Source of the DNA: Sipunculus nudus
Taxonomy: Eukaryota > Annelida > Sipuncula > Golfingiida > Sipunculidae
NCBI GenBank assembly: GCA_026874595.1
Contig: CM049313.1
Location: 25,912,008 to 25,976,007 of the forward strand
Reading direction: 5' to 3'
DNA: 64,000 nt
Part shown: in pieces, positions 47,600 through 60,017 of the stretch
Position numbering within the stretch: the first letter of the stretch is position 1
How the letters are laid out: each line of letters begins with the position of its first letter
Made by a program: the position numbers and the translations under genes
Notes under the pieces: generated by a model
What the model was told of the DNA's origin: nothing
The model's input: the letters and a program-made list of their open reading frames with translations, nothing else
Database searches by the model: none

Positions 47600-49965
47600 T
47601 AGATATCGTTTATATTAATAGCAATACTGCAGTGTAATGGATAATATTTATGCTGCGCTCTCAGAGCATCTAGATTGTATTAATAAGAACAAATGCTTCA
47701 GTGTACAGAGCATCCAGATTTTGTTAATAAAATTATGATGCGGTGAAAATAGCAGTTAGATTTTGTTAAAATATTATAACAAAAATGCTGCGCTGTAAGA
47801 GCATCTAGACTTTGTTAATAGGAACAGATACTGTGGTGAACAAAGTATCTAGATTTTGTTTATAAAAACAAATGCTGCGTTGTCAGAGCATCAAGATTTT
47901 GTTAATAAGAAAATTATGCGGTGTTCATAGGATCGAGATTTTGTCATAAAACCAAATCCTGCGGTATACAGAGCATCTTGATTTTGTTTATAAAAACAAA
48001 TGATGCGGTGTACATAACATCTAGATTTTGTTCATAAAACCAAATACTGCGGCATCCAGAGCATCTAGATTTTGTTTATAAAAACAAATGATGCGGTTTA
48101 CAGAACATCTAGATTTTGTCAATATTAAAATGCTGCTGTCAGAGTATCTAAATTTTGTTAATTTTAACAAATACTGCGGTGTAAAGAGCATCTAGATTTC
48201 GTAAATAAGAAACTTATGCAGTTTATATAGGATCTAGATTTTGTTCATTAAAACAAATACTGCGGTATACAGAGCATCTAGATTTTGTTTATAAAAACGA
48301 ATGATGCGGTGTACAGAATATCTAGATTTTTAAAATAAAAACAAATGATGCCGTTAACAGAACACCTAGATTTTGTGAATATAAACAAATGTTGCTGTCA
48401 GAGTATCTAAATTTCGTTTATTTTAACAAATGCTGCGGTGTAAAGAGCATCTAGATTTTGTTATTAAGAAAATAATGCGGTGTACATAGCATCTAGATTT
48501 TGTTAATGAGAAAATGATGTGTTGTCAGGTCATCTAGATTATGTTAATTAGAAAAAAACTGCGGTGAACAGAGCATCGAGATTTTGTTAATAAAAACAAA
48601 TGCTGCGCTGTCAGAGCATCTAGATTTTGTTAATAAAGACAAATGATTCGGTGTACAGAGCATCTAGATTTTGTTAATAAGAAATGATGTGATGAACAGA
48701 GCATCTAGATTTTGTAAATATAAACGAATGCTGCGCTGTCAGAGTATCTAGATTTTGTTTATTATAACAAATACTTCGGTGTAAAGAGCACCTAGATTTT
48801 GTTAATAAGAGAACGATGCGATGTATAAAGTATTAAGATTTTGTTAGTAAGAAAATGATGTGTTGTCAGAGCATCTAGATTGTGTTAATAAGAACAAAAA
48901 CAGCGGTGAAGAGAGTATTTAGATTTTGTTAATAAAAACCAAATGCTGCGCTGTCAGAACATCTAGATTTTGTTAATTCAACCAAATACTGCGGTGTACA
49001 GGGCATATAGATTTTGTTAATGAAAAGAAATGCTGCGGTGTACAGAGCATATAAATTTTGTGAATAAAATCAAATGCTGGGGTGTCAAAGAATCTACATT
49101 TTGTTAATAAAAACAAATGATGCGGTGTAGAGAGCATCAAGATTTTGTTAATAATAAAAAAAAGGCTGCGTTGTACAGAGCATCTAGATTTTGTTAACAA
49201 AACATGCTGCGCTGTCAGAGCATCTAGTTTTTGTTAATAAAACCAAATGATTCAGTGTACAAATTATCTCATTGTTATCTTATTGTTAAAAAGAGAATAT
49301 AATGCCGTTTAAGAGTATCTAGAGCTTTTTTAATAATAAAATGATGCGGTGTACAAAGTACTTAGATTTGGTTTATAAAAACAAATGATGCGGTGTACAG
49401 AGCATCTAGATTTTGTAAATAAGAACAAATGATGCGGTTTACAAAGCATGAAGATTTTGAGAATATAAACAGCATGAAAAGAGCATTGGATTTTGTTGAT
49501 AAAACAATTGCTGCGCTGTCAGTGCATCTACACTTTTGGTTATCATCAAAACAAATGATGCGATGTACAGAGCATCTATATTTTCTTTATAAGAACAATT
49601 GATGCGGTGTACATATATAGCATCTAGATTTTGTTAAAAAGAAAATGACGCTTTTTCAGAGCATCTTAATTTTTGCTAATAAGAACAAATACTGCGTGTA
49701 CAGAGCATCTATATTTTGTTATAAAAAAATCAAATGCTGTGCTCTCAGAGCATCTAGATTTTTTAATAACAACAAATACTGATGTTTGCAGAGCGCCTAA
49801 ATTTTGTTAATAAATAATGCAGTGTACAGAGCATCTTTATTTTGTTAATATATGAGAACAACTGATGCGATGTATATAGCATATAGATTTAGATAATAAG
49901 AAAATGATGCGTTGTCAGAGCATCCAGATTTTGTTAATAAAAACATATTGATGTGATGTACAGAG
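47600..49965. repeat. 43/44-bp minisatellite, roughly 54 units
   Basis: The unit is AGCATCTAGATTTTGTTAAT then AAAAACAAATGATGCGGTGTACAG. Two classes are intermixed: GCTGCGCTGTCAG (43 bp) and GATGCGGTGTACAG (44 bp). Most units contain an XbaI site (TCTAGA). Divergence between units is high, with many indels, so the array is older than the 43-bp satellite at 24 kb, to which it is unrelated in sequence. Confidence 0.93.
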
Positions 49966-50044
49966 TTGCGTTTCATAATGATTGTTACGGCTATAGTCAT
50001 TTCATAAGTGCAGTAAAACAACAGATTACCTTTCGATAAGTGAT

Positions 50045-50345
50045 TGAATAAGCCGTTCATCCTTCAGGGCGTTTCAAACTGTTTCATAATTTCATAGGCA
50101 TACATTCAAAATACTATATACATTTTTAAAATATAATAAGACAAAAAGACAACAACACACCATTAAAATTGCAAGGTAAGTGATATTAAAATGAGTCTTT
50201 GTAATGCTTGCACATGCATGATGTCGGCGTCGCCAATCAGCCGGGTGGTCGATGCGAAAAAGCCGTTCATTCTTCATGCAGAACGTTTTATTTAAACTGT
50301 TTTTTATTTTCATGTATACATTCAAAATACTATATATTAAATATA
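50045..50345 (+). repeat. Direct repeat of ~85 bp
   Basis: AAGCCGTTCATYCTTCA..ACTGTTT..TATTTTCAT(G)TATACATTCAAAATACTATATA occurs at about 50050-50125 and 50261-50340, separated by ~135 bp. It may be two ends of a small element or a simple duplication. Confidence 0.6.
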
Positions 50346-52346
50346 ATCCATTGATTATCCTTTATTATACCTTTAACCCATACGTTATTGATAAAGCGTC
50401 ATACTGGGACCAGCCCAACTGGGACCCGTCGGACTTCGATCCGTCCAGATGGGATCGAAAAAATCCGACCCGTCTATCTGATACCCGTCCATTTGGGATG
50501 ACACTACTCAGACAAAGATGTCTGCCTTGACCCCACAGCGACCGAGTCAGTGTGCATTAATTAAACATTTCTAAACCAATAAATAAGTTACAGAATTTTT
50601 CTCTAGATCGGGCCAAATTACTAGCAAAGTACTATAACGTTCTACAAAACACGACAGCAAACATGTCGTCGTTGGCCTATAGTATTGTCGTTTGTTATGT
50701 ACGTAATATGTAGTTGTTGTGACGTTGACAATATTAAAATCAAGAAAGTATGGTCGGCATATCAAGTAGCTTATATGAAAATAATAATGCGCATCTTTCG
50801 ATAAGCCCATGATATAGTAGAAATAAAAAAAAATATGCATTAAAAAAGTTTGTGTTTCAAAATATAAAAAAAGAGAGAAAGACCAACGGTACTATGATAT
50901 GACACTAACAGAATACTCACAAAGACGTATGCGTTTGCACACTAATTAGCTAGAGTTGGGCTTGCTCTACTAAGCTTATAAATTGTATGCACAGCTAATT
51001 TAATTGGGCTTTCAAACCTCGGCCATCATTTCTTGCCGCCCCGTGCACGGACTGGGCCCATGCTTTAATTTATTACATACTCCTCGCTATTGGCCGACTG
51101 ACCTAGGTGAGGGCTTTGGGTAAAGTGATTGACAGGCCTGTGGCAGGGCAGGGTTTAGTTGACAAACATTCCGTCAGTACATTTTAGTGTTTACTGAACA
51201 GAAATCACCTTTTTTCCACAAAATGCAACCGGCGACCCAAAACGTGCTCAGGTGCATTAGCCCGATATACATTATTGAGTATACCTTTAATTGCATAAAC
51301 AACAATTTTTAGGAATTTAGCCAGTCACACTTCCTTAAGTATATTACGAGGTGAAAGTTAGCGCCACCTGTCTTCGCTTGGCTGAACTGAGGGTGCGGTC
51401 TTGAAACGTCAACACTATTGGGAACTTTCAAGGGATTTTATTGCAAATGGAGCGTTGGTTCTTTTAGTCATTGCTATTCTTGACCTTATATAGTAAACAT
51501 GACTTTAAATATATGCAAAGAAAGGGGAATCGCCCGCTCGTTCGATGGCCTTGTGACGTACTGATATGCAAACACTAGGAATCTTCCCATCCACTAGACA
51601 AGCCGTTAGTATGTATGAGCATCTAAAGAAATTTCTCTTTTTAAACCATGACGTCTATATCCCGGGGCTGATAAGCGTTTAATTTTACATAGTTTTTAAT
51701 TTGTGTCAAATACAATTACTACTGGCGTGGCAGGTCTGCCTTGGCTGCCGGAGTCAGCCTTGGCTTTACCGGTCATGTTACTGTTTACGTTTAGCTCTCA
51801 TTACAAAGTCTAATTAGGGAATATAAGGAACCACCATGTATGTAACTTAGACTGGACCTGTGAATGTGAGAACCATAAATTAAATTTTTATAACATCTTT
51901 ATTGGAATGTTGCTTATTTGTTGGCTGGAATATCGCCATACATGTATACAGTCGCTGAGAAAACCCGACAACGGAAGACTGAGCTAAAGACCGTCAGCTC
52001 ACACCAAGCACTGCGGACAGAGTCGTTATCCAGTGATTGATCTGTCACGTGTCACCACGCTGGGTCGTTAAGCACAACAGCCATTGTGTTCTGGGGTCAT
52101 TTGTATCAAGATTCAAGTATTCAATGAAAATGTCAAGGAAATTTCACCACCGGTCATGAATACAGTATTTTACAACACTTCAATATTTGATGTATGAGTA
52201 CACCGAGCCCACGTGACACGTGCTTAGCAGCATGTACGTCAAACCCATGTAAGCACCAAGCATGGTTGTACGACGTGACAAACAGACGGGCAGCTCTCAT
52301 ACAAGTCCTTCAGGCAATTTTCTGTGCAGATAAGTCTCTTACTTTC

Positions 52347-52350
<4 letters not shown>
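50346..52350. other. Mostly unique non-coding DNA
   Basis: 50398-50520 contains short repeated CTGGGACC / GATCCGTCC words and can fold locally (CGATCC..GGATCG). 50940-51250 lacks repeats and contains TAATTAGC, GCTAATTTAATTGGG, a CTATTGGCC box and GC-rich stretches. That is compatible with a regulatory region but not proof of one. Confidence 0.35.

Positions 52351-52393
<43 letters not shown>
52351..52393. repeat. (CT)n microsatellite
   Basis: About 22 CT dinucleotides. It lies immediately downstream (minus-strand sense) of the candidate exon's stop codon. Confidence 0.95.
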
Positions 52394-52398
<5 letters not shown>

Positions 52399-52788
52399 TA
52401 CATATAACCATACTTTGGATAAACTCTCCAATCTTAAAGCCCATTATGGTTGAGAGTGTGACTTTTTCTTCTTTATGATGTTTACTATTTATTTTGTGTG
52501 GAGAATGATTTTTCCCCACCAGTATATTAAAGACAATGTCATGTTCTCTCTTAAGAACCACAGTAATATAACTGTTTTTTTTATAAATTGAATTATACCA
52601 ATCTTTATTTGAACTGACTCCAGAAAAAAGACGATTTTTAACATTTAGCTGTGACCCACCCTCCATTAGAGTCCAAAGGTTTGCGACTTTCTTTGTTGTT
52701 GATAATTCTGATAAGCCCCTATAATCTGGGCTGATTGACTTTTTGATGTCAACTATGCTGTGTGCTGTGGTTGACGTATGTCCTGGCT
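52394..52788 (-). CDS. Candidate terminal exon, unknown product
   Basis: A minus-strand frame stays open from a possible splice acceptor (CTGACATACACCTACAG before 52788) to a TGA at 52396-52394. It gives about 130 codons in AT-rich DNA, where such a length is uncommon outside tandem repeats. The predicted peptide is mixed and charged, not low-complexity (for example DYRGLSELSTTKKVANLWTL and then NRLFSGVSSNKDWYNSIYKK). An alternative acceptor (ACACAGCATAG) would start it at 52752; a Met start within the same frame lies at 52666. I do not recognise the family and see no upstream exon. It could also be a fragment of an unrecognised transposon protein or chance. Confidence 0.3.
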
Positions 52789-53253
52789 CTGTAGGTGTAT
52801 GTCAGCTTATCTGTAAACAGTACTGGGGGAACACCTGGTCACAATACTCTCATTTATTTCTCCCAAAATTCGCGTCTTTATTCGCCAGCTGCTGGAAAAC
52901 ACTACTACATGAAAGACGACTTTGCTTTGTAGAGTTTTTTGTCTCCTCTAGGCGTGTGAAATTGTGGAGCGGCCAGTTCCTGCTGTATATTGTCAGATCT
53001 CAGCTATCTGTTCCGGACACTTCTCGGCGCGTGGTTAATTAAAGGTCTCTGTTAACGGGTCCTCCTTCATGTAGCTCCGTCTTTTGGCTGATATATTGTT
53101 TAAAGGAGATGTCTATAGAGGGTGGGTGGCACTGTCCATTGAGAGGGCAACCTTATGATATGAATGGTAGTAATAAACAATGACTTCAGATTTATATGTG
53201 CTCCAGTGGAGTACCTAAGGGGTGGGGGGGGGGGGGGAGGGGGGGGGGGCGGC

Positions 53254-53925
53254 TGGGGCGGTCCGCCCCGGGCGGCACATTTTGGGGGCGGCATTTCGGG
53301 GAATTAGTATATTGAGTGTCATAAGGAGTTGCTGAAAAAGTACAAATTTGACTTATTTGTCCAATTTCAAGTATTTCAGGAATTATAAACTGGGAAGTGG
53401 AGCCTACCAAATGATTAGCGAACAATTTGCACATATAGGGGGGGGGGGCGGCATTTCGGTGAATTAGTATAATGAGTGGCATAAGGAGTTCCTCAAAAAG
53501 TACAAATTTGGCCTTTTTGTCCCATTTCAAGTATTTTAGAGATTATAAACTGGGGAGATGAACCTACAAAATGATCAGCGAACGATTTTTTTACATTTGG
53601 TGTGTGTGTGTGGGGGGGGGGGGGGGTAACATTTCTGGGATTTAGTATAATCAGTGGCATAAGGAGTTCCTCAAAAAGTTCAAATTTGGCATTTTTGTCC
53701 CATTTCCAAGTATTCCAGGGATTATAAACTGGGCAGTGGAATCTACAAAAGGATCAGCGAAAGATTTGCACATTTGGGGGGGGGGCGGCATTTATGGCAT
53801 TTAGTACATAATCAGTGGCATAAGGAGTTCCTCAAAAGGTACAAATTGCCCTTTTTGTCCCATTTTCAAGAATTTTAGGATTTAAAACTGGGCTCTGGAA
53901 CCAACCAAATTATTTGTGGAAGGTC
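53254..53925 (+). repeat. Four ~170-bp tandem units at the left end of the hAT-like element
   Basis: Each unit begins with a G-run and CGGCATTT, then AATTAGTATAATGAGTGGCA, TAAGGAGTTCCTCAAAAAGT, ACAAATTTGGCCTTTTTGTC and CATTTCAAGTATTT..ATTATAAACTGGG. Unit starts lie near 53275, 53438, 53611 and 53777. The copies differ by a few percent plus G-run length. Confidence 0.9.
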
Positions 53926-54934
53926 TCTATAGAGGCAAGATATACGCAAAAAAAGAACATATATGTAGTTATTCTTTGTTAGATCTGTGGTCTTGCAATG
54001 TCAGAACGTCATCAATAAACTGACCAATCATGCAAAGGCCAGCATTTCAGGGCGGTCGTCGTTTACAGAAATCCCTAGCAGCAGCTGGTAATCACCAGGG
54101 AAAAACCCTGTCAGAAGACCAATGGCCCCCTGTGGTGGGGGTGGGGTGTCTGTCGTCCACATTGTGCGAACAATATTTTGACGAATTTTGTTGCTCTTTC
54201 CTTGGAAAGTATAAAGAATTTCCATCCTTGAACCCTGGAATTTCCGAAATTCCATGATATTTAAACGGTCTGAAACAACCTGAAGTGCCCTTTTCAATGA
54301 TTCTCCCTACTCTCACACCAGTCTCGTTAAAATACAGACGTTTACACTATCATGTATATAATGAGTACTACCTAAATGCCTGTGTCTTTTGATTACCCAA
54401 CATGACCTGCATGATCTTTTATGTAACGTGAATAAACACAATGAACACCCAAACTTATGTAGGAATTATTTTAACTTTAAGATATAATTCTATTATAACT
54501 GTCCGACGGGATGAATCCCCCTGGCCGCTTAGCCACATGTTCAATATACGTATCAAGCATCAGTTTTATTTTTAGAGTTCAAAACTTAAATTAAAGATAT
54601 ATTTACCTGTACTGTTAATTCTGTTATTAACAGTTTAATGATCCACTACCTACAGACAATTGTCGTATATTGTGACAAATTATTTAAAATTAAAATAATA
54701 TGTATTTAAATGATATAATTACTTGAAATTTTTTTAAATACTTTATTGAATAACAAATAGTCATAAGTTCATAAATAAAACCTCGAGTTAAAGTGTGCAT
54801 AATCATTGTAATTCTAAATGATTTTGATGTAGCCTTGAATTAAGGTATGCTTTTAACTTTGAGGAAATTTTATTAAACCAAGTCAGTTTTTCCAAACATT
54901 TGATTTTTTATGTGAAAACATTAAACATGCCCTG

Positions 54935-54936
<2 letters not shown>

Positions 54937-55014
<78 letters not shown>
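54937..55014. repeat. (TA)n microsatellite
   Basis: About 39 uninterrupted TA dinucleotides, the longest such tract in the window. Other (TA)n tracts lie at about 12706, 22533, 23043, 35859, 35909, 43690, 45332, 58257 and 61921. Confidence 0.97.
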
Positions 55015-55016
<2 letters not shown>

Positions 55017-55724
55017 CCTAACTCATGAAATTACGCGTTTTTAGTAAAGACTATAAAGTGCCTTGCAATCAGCAGTACCATGCATATCTCAATAGCTCTA
55101 TTAGGTGTACCTAGCTGCTGTCCTATGCGATAACAAGAGGTGGAATGATAGATGTGACAAGGTATTTGTATGCGTTGAGAACGGAATAACACAAAATAAG
55201 GTTTTTTCCCAAGTTGAGTATAAAGCAATCATGAATTGTGTTTACATGAATGATGAAAGATCACATTATATGTGTATCCTGCAGTTTAATCTGTTTTGGT
55301 TACAATATATTCGTTTTATTCCTTTTTGTTCACTTCATAATGAAATATACTTGTTTGAACTTCGAGCGATCTATTGATTTACATTAGCAAAGAGATGATT
55401 GCTCTTAAATATGTTGAGGAAGAATTCCCTGCCAGTGAATCCATCCATATAATTGCGTTGCTGTCAAATACAAATCTGTAACAAGGATATTTGACATGAT
55501 ATTTTTTTCAATATGTTATCCAGTTTTGTATAATGTTGTGTTAGAGGGGCGGCAATTTCTAGGACCGCCCCGGGTGGCAATGAGGCTAGGTACGCCGCTG
55601 ATGTGCTCTGCCAGTAAATCCAGAATTCAGACGTAAGAACGAATCTCGTAACTCGAGGTTCAACTGAGATTTCATCATTTTGTGTTTTGGGTTATGCGGG
55701 GTAAAAACCAATCCGATCCTCAGT

Positions 55725-58045
55725 CCAACCCCTCGGCTATACGTGACACGTGATCCTAAAACACTCGACTATACATTTTTCTTAATTACTCGGCTATACG
55801 TTATCCTTAACCATTCATCTACGTGATCCTTAACCACTGGGCTACGTGATCCTTAACCACTCATCTACATGATTCTTATCCTCTCATCTACGTGATCCTT
55901 AACCACTCATCTACATGATTCTTATCCACTAAGCTACATGTTCCTTAACCACTCATATAGTGATTCTTAACCACTCATCTACATGATTCTTATCCACTCA
56001 GCTACATGTTCCTTAACCACTCAGCTAGTGATTCTTAACCACTCATCTACGTGTTCCTTAACCACTAGGCTACCTGATCCTTAACCACTGGGCTACGTGA
56101 TCCTTAACCACTCATCTACATGATTCTTATCCTCTCATCTACGTGATCCTTAACCACTCATCTACATGATTCTTATCCACTAAGCTACATGTTCCTTAAC
56201 CACTCAGTTAGTGATTCTTAACCACTCATCTACATGATTCTTATCCACTCAGCTACATGTTCCTTAACCACTCAGCTAGTGATTCTTAACCACTCATCTA
56301 CGTGTTCCTTAACCACTAGGCTACGTGATCCTTAACCACTCGGCTATTCGTTTTCCGTAAACCCTCGGCTATTCGTTATCCTTAACCACTGGGCTAAGTG
56401 ATCCTTAACCACTCATCTACATGATTCTTATCCACTAAGCTACATGTTCCTTAACCACTCAGCTAGTGATTCTTAACCACTCATCTACATGATTCTTATC
56501 CACTCAGCTACATGTTCCTTAACCACTCAGCTAGTGATTCTTAACTTCTCATCTACGTGTTCCTTAACCACTAGGCTACGTGATCCTTAACCAATCGGCT
56601 ATTCGTTTTCCCTAAACCCTCGGCTATTCGTTATCCTTAACCACTCGGCTACGTGATCCTTAACCACTCATCTACGTGATCCTCAACCATTCATCTACGT
56701 GGTCCTTAACCACTCAGCTACGTGTTCCTTAACCATTCATCTACGTATTCCTTAACCACACGGCTACGTGTTCCTTAACCACTCATCTACGTGATCCTTA
56801 ACCACTGAGCGACGTGATCCTTAACCACTGGGCTATACATGTTCCTTATCCACTCGGCTACGTGTTCCTTAACCACTCGGCTACGTGTTCTTAAACCACT
56901 TGGCTACGTGTTCTTAAACCACTTGGCTACGTTTTCCTTAACCACTCGGCGACGTGTTCCTTAACCACTCGGCTATACGTGTTCCTTAACCACTCGGCTA
57001 CGTGATCCTTAACAACTCGGCTACGTGATCCTTAACCACTCGGCTATACATTTTCCTTAAGCACTCGGCTATAAGTGTTCCTTAACCAATCGGCCACGTG
57101 ATCAATAACCACTGGGCTATACGTGATCCTTAACCACTGGGCTACGTGATCCTTAACCACTCATCTACATTATTCTTATCCACTCAGCTACATGTTCCTT
57201 AACCACTCAGCTAGTGATTCTTAACCACTCATCTACGTGATCCTTAACCACTGGGCTACGTGATCCTTAACCACTCATCTACATGATTCTTATCCACTCA
57301 GTTACATGTTCCTTAACCACTCAGCTAGTGATTCTTAACCACTCATCTACGTGTTCCTTAACCACTAGGCTACGTGATCCTTAACCACTCGGCTATTCGT
57401 TTTCCGTAAACCCTCGGCTATTCGTTATCCTTAACCACTCGGCTACGTGATCCTTAACCACTCATCTATGTGATCCTCAACCATTCATCTACGTGATCCT
57501 TAACCACTCATCTACGTGATCCTCAACCATTCATCTACGTGGTCCTTAACAACTCAGCTACATGTTCCTTATCCATTCTTCTACGTATTCCTTAAACACA
57601 CGGCTACGTGTTCCTTAACCACTCATCTACGTGATCTTTAACCACTGGGCTACGTGATCCTTAACCACTGGGCTATAAATGTTCCTTATCCACTCGGCTA
57701 CGTGTTCCTTAACCACTCGGCTTCATGTTCTTTATTCACTCGGCTACGTGATCCTTAACCACTCGGCTACGCGTTCTTAAACCACTTGGCTACATGTTCT
57801 TAAACCACTTGGCTACGTTTTCCTTAACCACTCGGCGACGTGTTACTTAACCACTCGGCTATACGAGTTCCTTAACCACTCGGCTACGTGATCCTTAACC
57901 ACTCGGCTACGTGATCCTTAACCACTCGGCTATACATTTTTCTTAACCACTCGGCTATAAGTGTTCCTTAACCAATCGGCCACGTGATCAATAACCACTG
58001 GGCTATACGTGATCCTTAACCACTTGGCTACGTGATCCTTGCATC
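55725..58045. repeat. 23-bp minisatellite with complex higher-order structure, about 100 units
   Basis: The basic unit is CTCGGCTACGTGATCCTTAACCA (split: CTCGGCTACG TGATCCTTAACCA). Variants include CTCATCTACATGATTCTTATCCA, CTCAGCTAGTGATTCTTAACCA and CTCGGCTATTCGTTTTCC. Blocks of variants recur: the GTTTTCCGTAAACCCTCGG block follows AGGCTACG at 56318 and again at 57367 (1049 bp apart), and GGCTATAAGTGTTCC occurs at 57067 and 57953 (886 bp apart). Many units contain TACGTG, some CACGTG. No coding. Confidence 0.95.
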
Positions 58046-58254
58046 ATGAAGCTGATAGCACATCATGTAGCTGATATTTACATTACTAAATACCAGCGTT
58101 GCTACATACCCGTAGTTTTTACATTGATTACATTATTATAAATGTTGACTTTAATATTTTGTCTCATATAAAAAAAAAGTTCAGTTAAATGGAAGATTAA
58201 ATTCCACATTATCTTCCTGCCAAAGGGAAGATATACAGTGAGAGTAAAAAATGA

Positions 58255-58294
<40 letters not shown>

Positions 58295-60017
58295 AAATAG
58301 ATATATGGAAATAGATAAGGTAATGGTGAAGTATATGCATATATTTGTATGTTTGCTCCGACTTTTAAGATGACTTTCGCATTACTGACTAATTTTGGCA
58401 TAAGAACGATCCTGTTTCTGCATTAGCAAATGTTTCTTTCAGTCTCTATTTTCCATCGCTGACTTATATCATGATAAGTTTTTGTTGCAAATTAAAAGAC
58501 CATTTATACTGATGTCCTGCCTGATGCCCTCATACCTCATATACACAACTAAACCCCCCCCCCCCCCACCCCCCACCCCCGCACCATTGACCCCCCCCCC
58601 CCCCTTGAGTTTCAACAGATCAAGTGACCCACTGCCCTTGATGTTCATAGCTGGACTAAATGTTGTCCTCCACAGTACCATGGAGACCTTGCTCATATCA
58701 GTCCAGAGTGCACAAATTAAATCTGGTATACAGGGAAACATAAATGGGATTCCGCATTTATCAGCGGCCTGCAAATTTTCATAGTAAGCTATGTACACAT
58801 TTATCCGTTTTTCGGCATTGACAGTTAGGCAACGAGAATGCGGCAACGGCAAAAAAGTCGGTCATATGAAAATTCATTAGAGTGTACAAATGCATGCGCA
58901 CGGCAACGACAAAGCGGTATGACTATCCGGCTATTATTATACATGTATATCGAATCGGTCTGTGAGCGATGTATTGCCCTTGTCAGACATAATCGGTCGG
59001 CGCCATTCCAATAAAATGGCGAATCTGCTTGCATGCAAAGAGTAAAACGCTCTTTACACAGTGCTTTACCAATATAAGCCTACTATACCTATATCTCAGT
59101 AGCTTCTTTAGAAGCCTAAAATTTCCGCTGCCTCGGGAGCGTAAAGGGTAACACAGTGAGAGAACTGTTGTCTAGATAAACCATACACGATAATATAATC
59201 TAAATAACTCTTAATTTTCATAAGGTGTATGAAATAAATGTCAAAATGTTACTTTTGTCTTCGTCTGTACGCTGTATATCCCTTTACTTCTTCATCTTGT
59301 CGGCACGATAATTTAAGGCTATAAGGCAATATTTAGAAGGTATCGTCTCCCAGGAGGTACATCGTGATGAACATTACATGTGCATTTGACCTGTGATTAT
59401 ACATTTTGCCTGCATGGATGAATGTGTACGCTCAAAACGCGTTGTCGTTGTCGTCGCCTTTGCCGTTGACCTTATACCGGATTAATGTATAATCGTTTTC
59501 ATGGCTTAAAAATAAGATTCCTTATGTAAGGATTGCGGAATGCAAGCTGAGAGATTTCATATATACTGGCAAGGCAACATGCATATTTTCTACGTATCGC
59601 TCCGGGATACCAGACTGAAAAGGCAAAACTCGCTACACGTATTACAAATGATTTTTCCTGATACGCATTCCGCATGTCGGATCCGCGAATAAGGAATCTC
59701 ACCTTATGCATTTAGTCAACACCGATTTTTATCCGCATCCCGCATGCCGGATCCTAATTGAACATAAGCAAACGGCGGAGTCCGGGATCAGATGCCACGT
59801 CCTTCAACAAACAGAGCTACATCTCACAGCGACTAAGCAAACAATGACGTCATTATCTTTACCATCAGTGGCTACATTAGACAAGAAGTATGATTTTTTT
59901 CTACTATTCTATTTAAATGTATTATTTTTTTAACATTTTCATCAGCCCTCTAGCGAATTGATCAACGAATTTTACCTGCTTTATATATTGTATTGAACAT
60001 AACAATTTCTCACTAAT
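58046..60017. other. Mostly unique non-coding DNA with (TA)n and poly-C tracts
   Basis: (TA)n at about 58257-58293. C-rich tract at 58553-58605 (three C-runs separated by A, CACC and GCACCATTGA). No gene recognised. 59,490-59,760 has 'ccgcatgtcggatccg' and 'ccgcatgccggatcc' words repeated about 95 bp apart. Confidence 0.4.

Larger units (their letters stand above)
53204..55600. mobile_element. 2.4-kb hAT-like element with perfect 8-bp target duplication
   Basis: The left tip CAGTGGAGTACCTAA and right tip CTAGGTACGCCGCTG are imperfect inverted repeats (12 of 15). The flanking octamers ATGTGCTC at 53196-53203 and 55601-55608 are identical, as expected for hAT insertion. Just inside, GGGCGGTCC (left) and GGACCGCCC (right) extend the inverted similarity. 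The interior has G-runs, a ~170-bp tandem repeat and a long (TA)n tract (54937-55014). No hAT transposase was found, so it is non-autonomous, though unusually large. Confidence 0.8.

Noticed and set aside
58469-58852. 127-codon minus-strand frame with glycine runs
   Set aside because: The glycines come from the C-tracts at 58553-58605; the remainder has no recognisable domain and no splice or promoter support.
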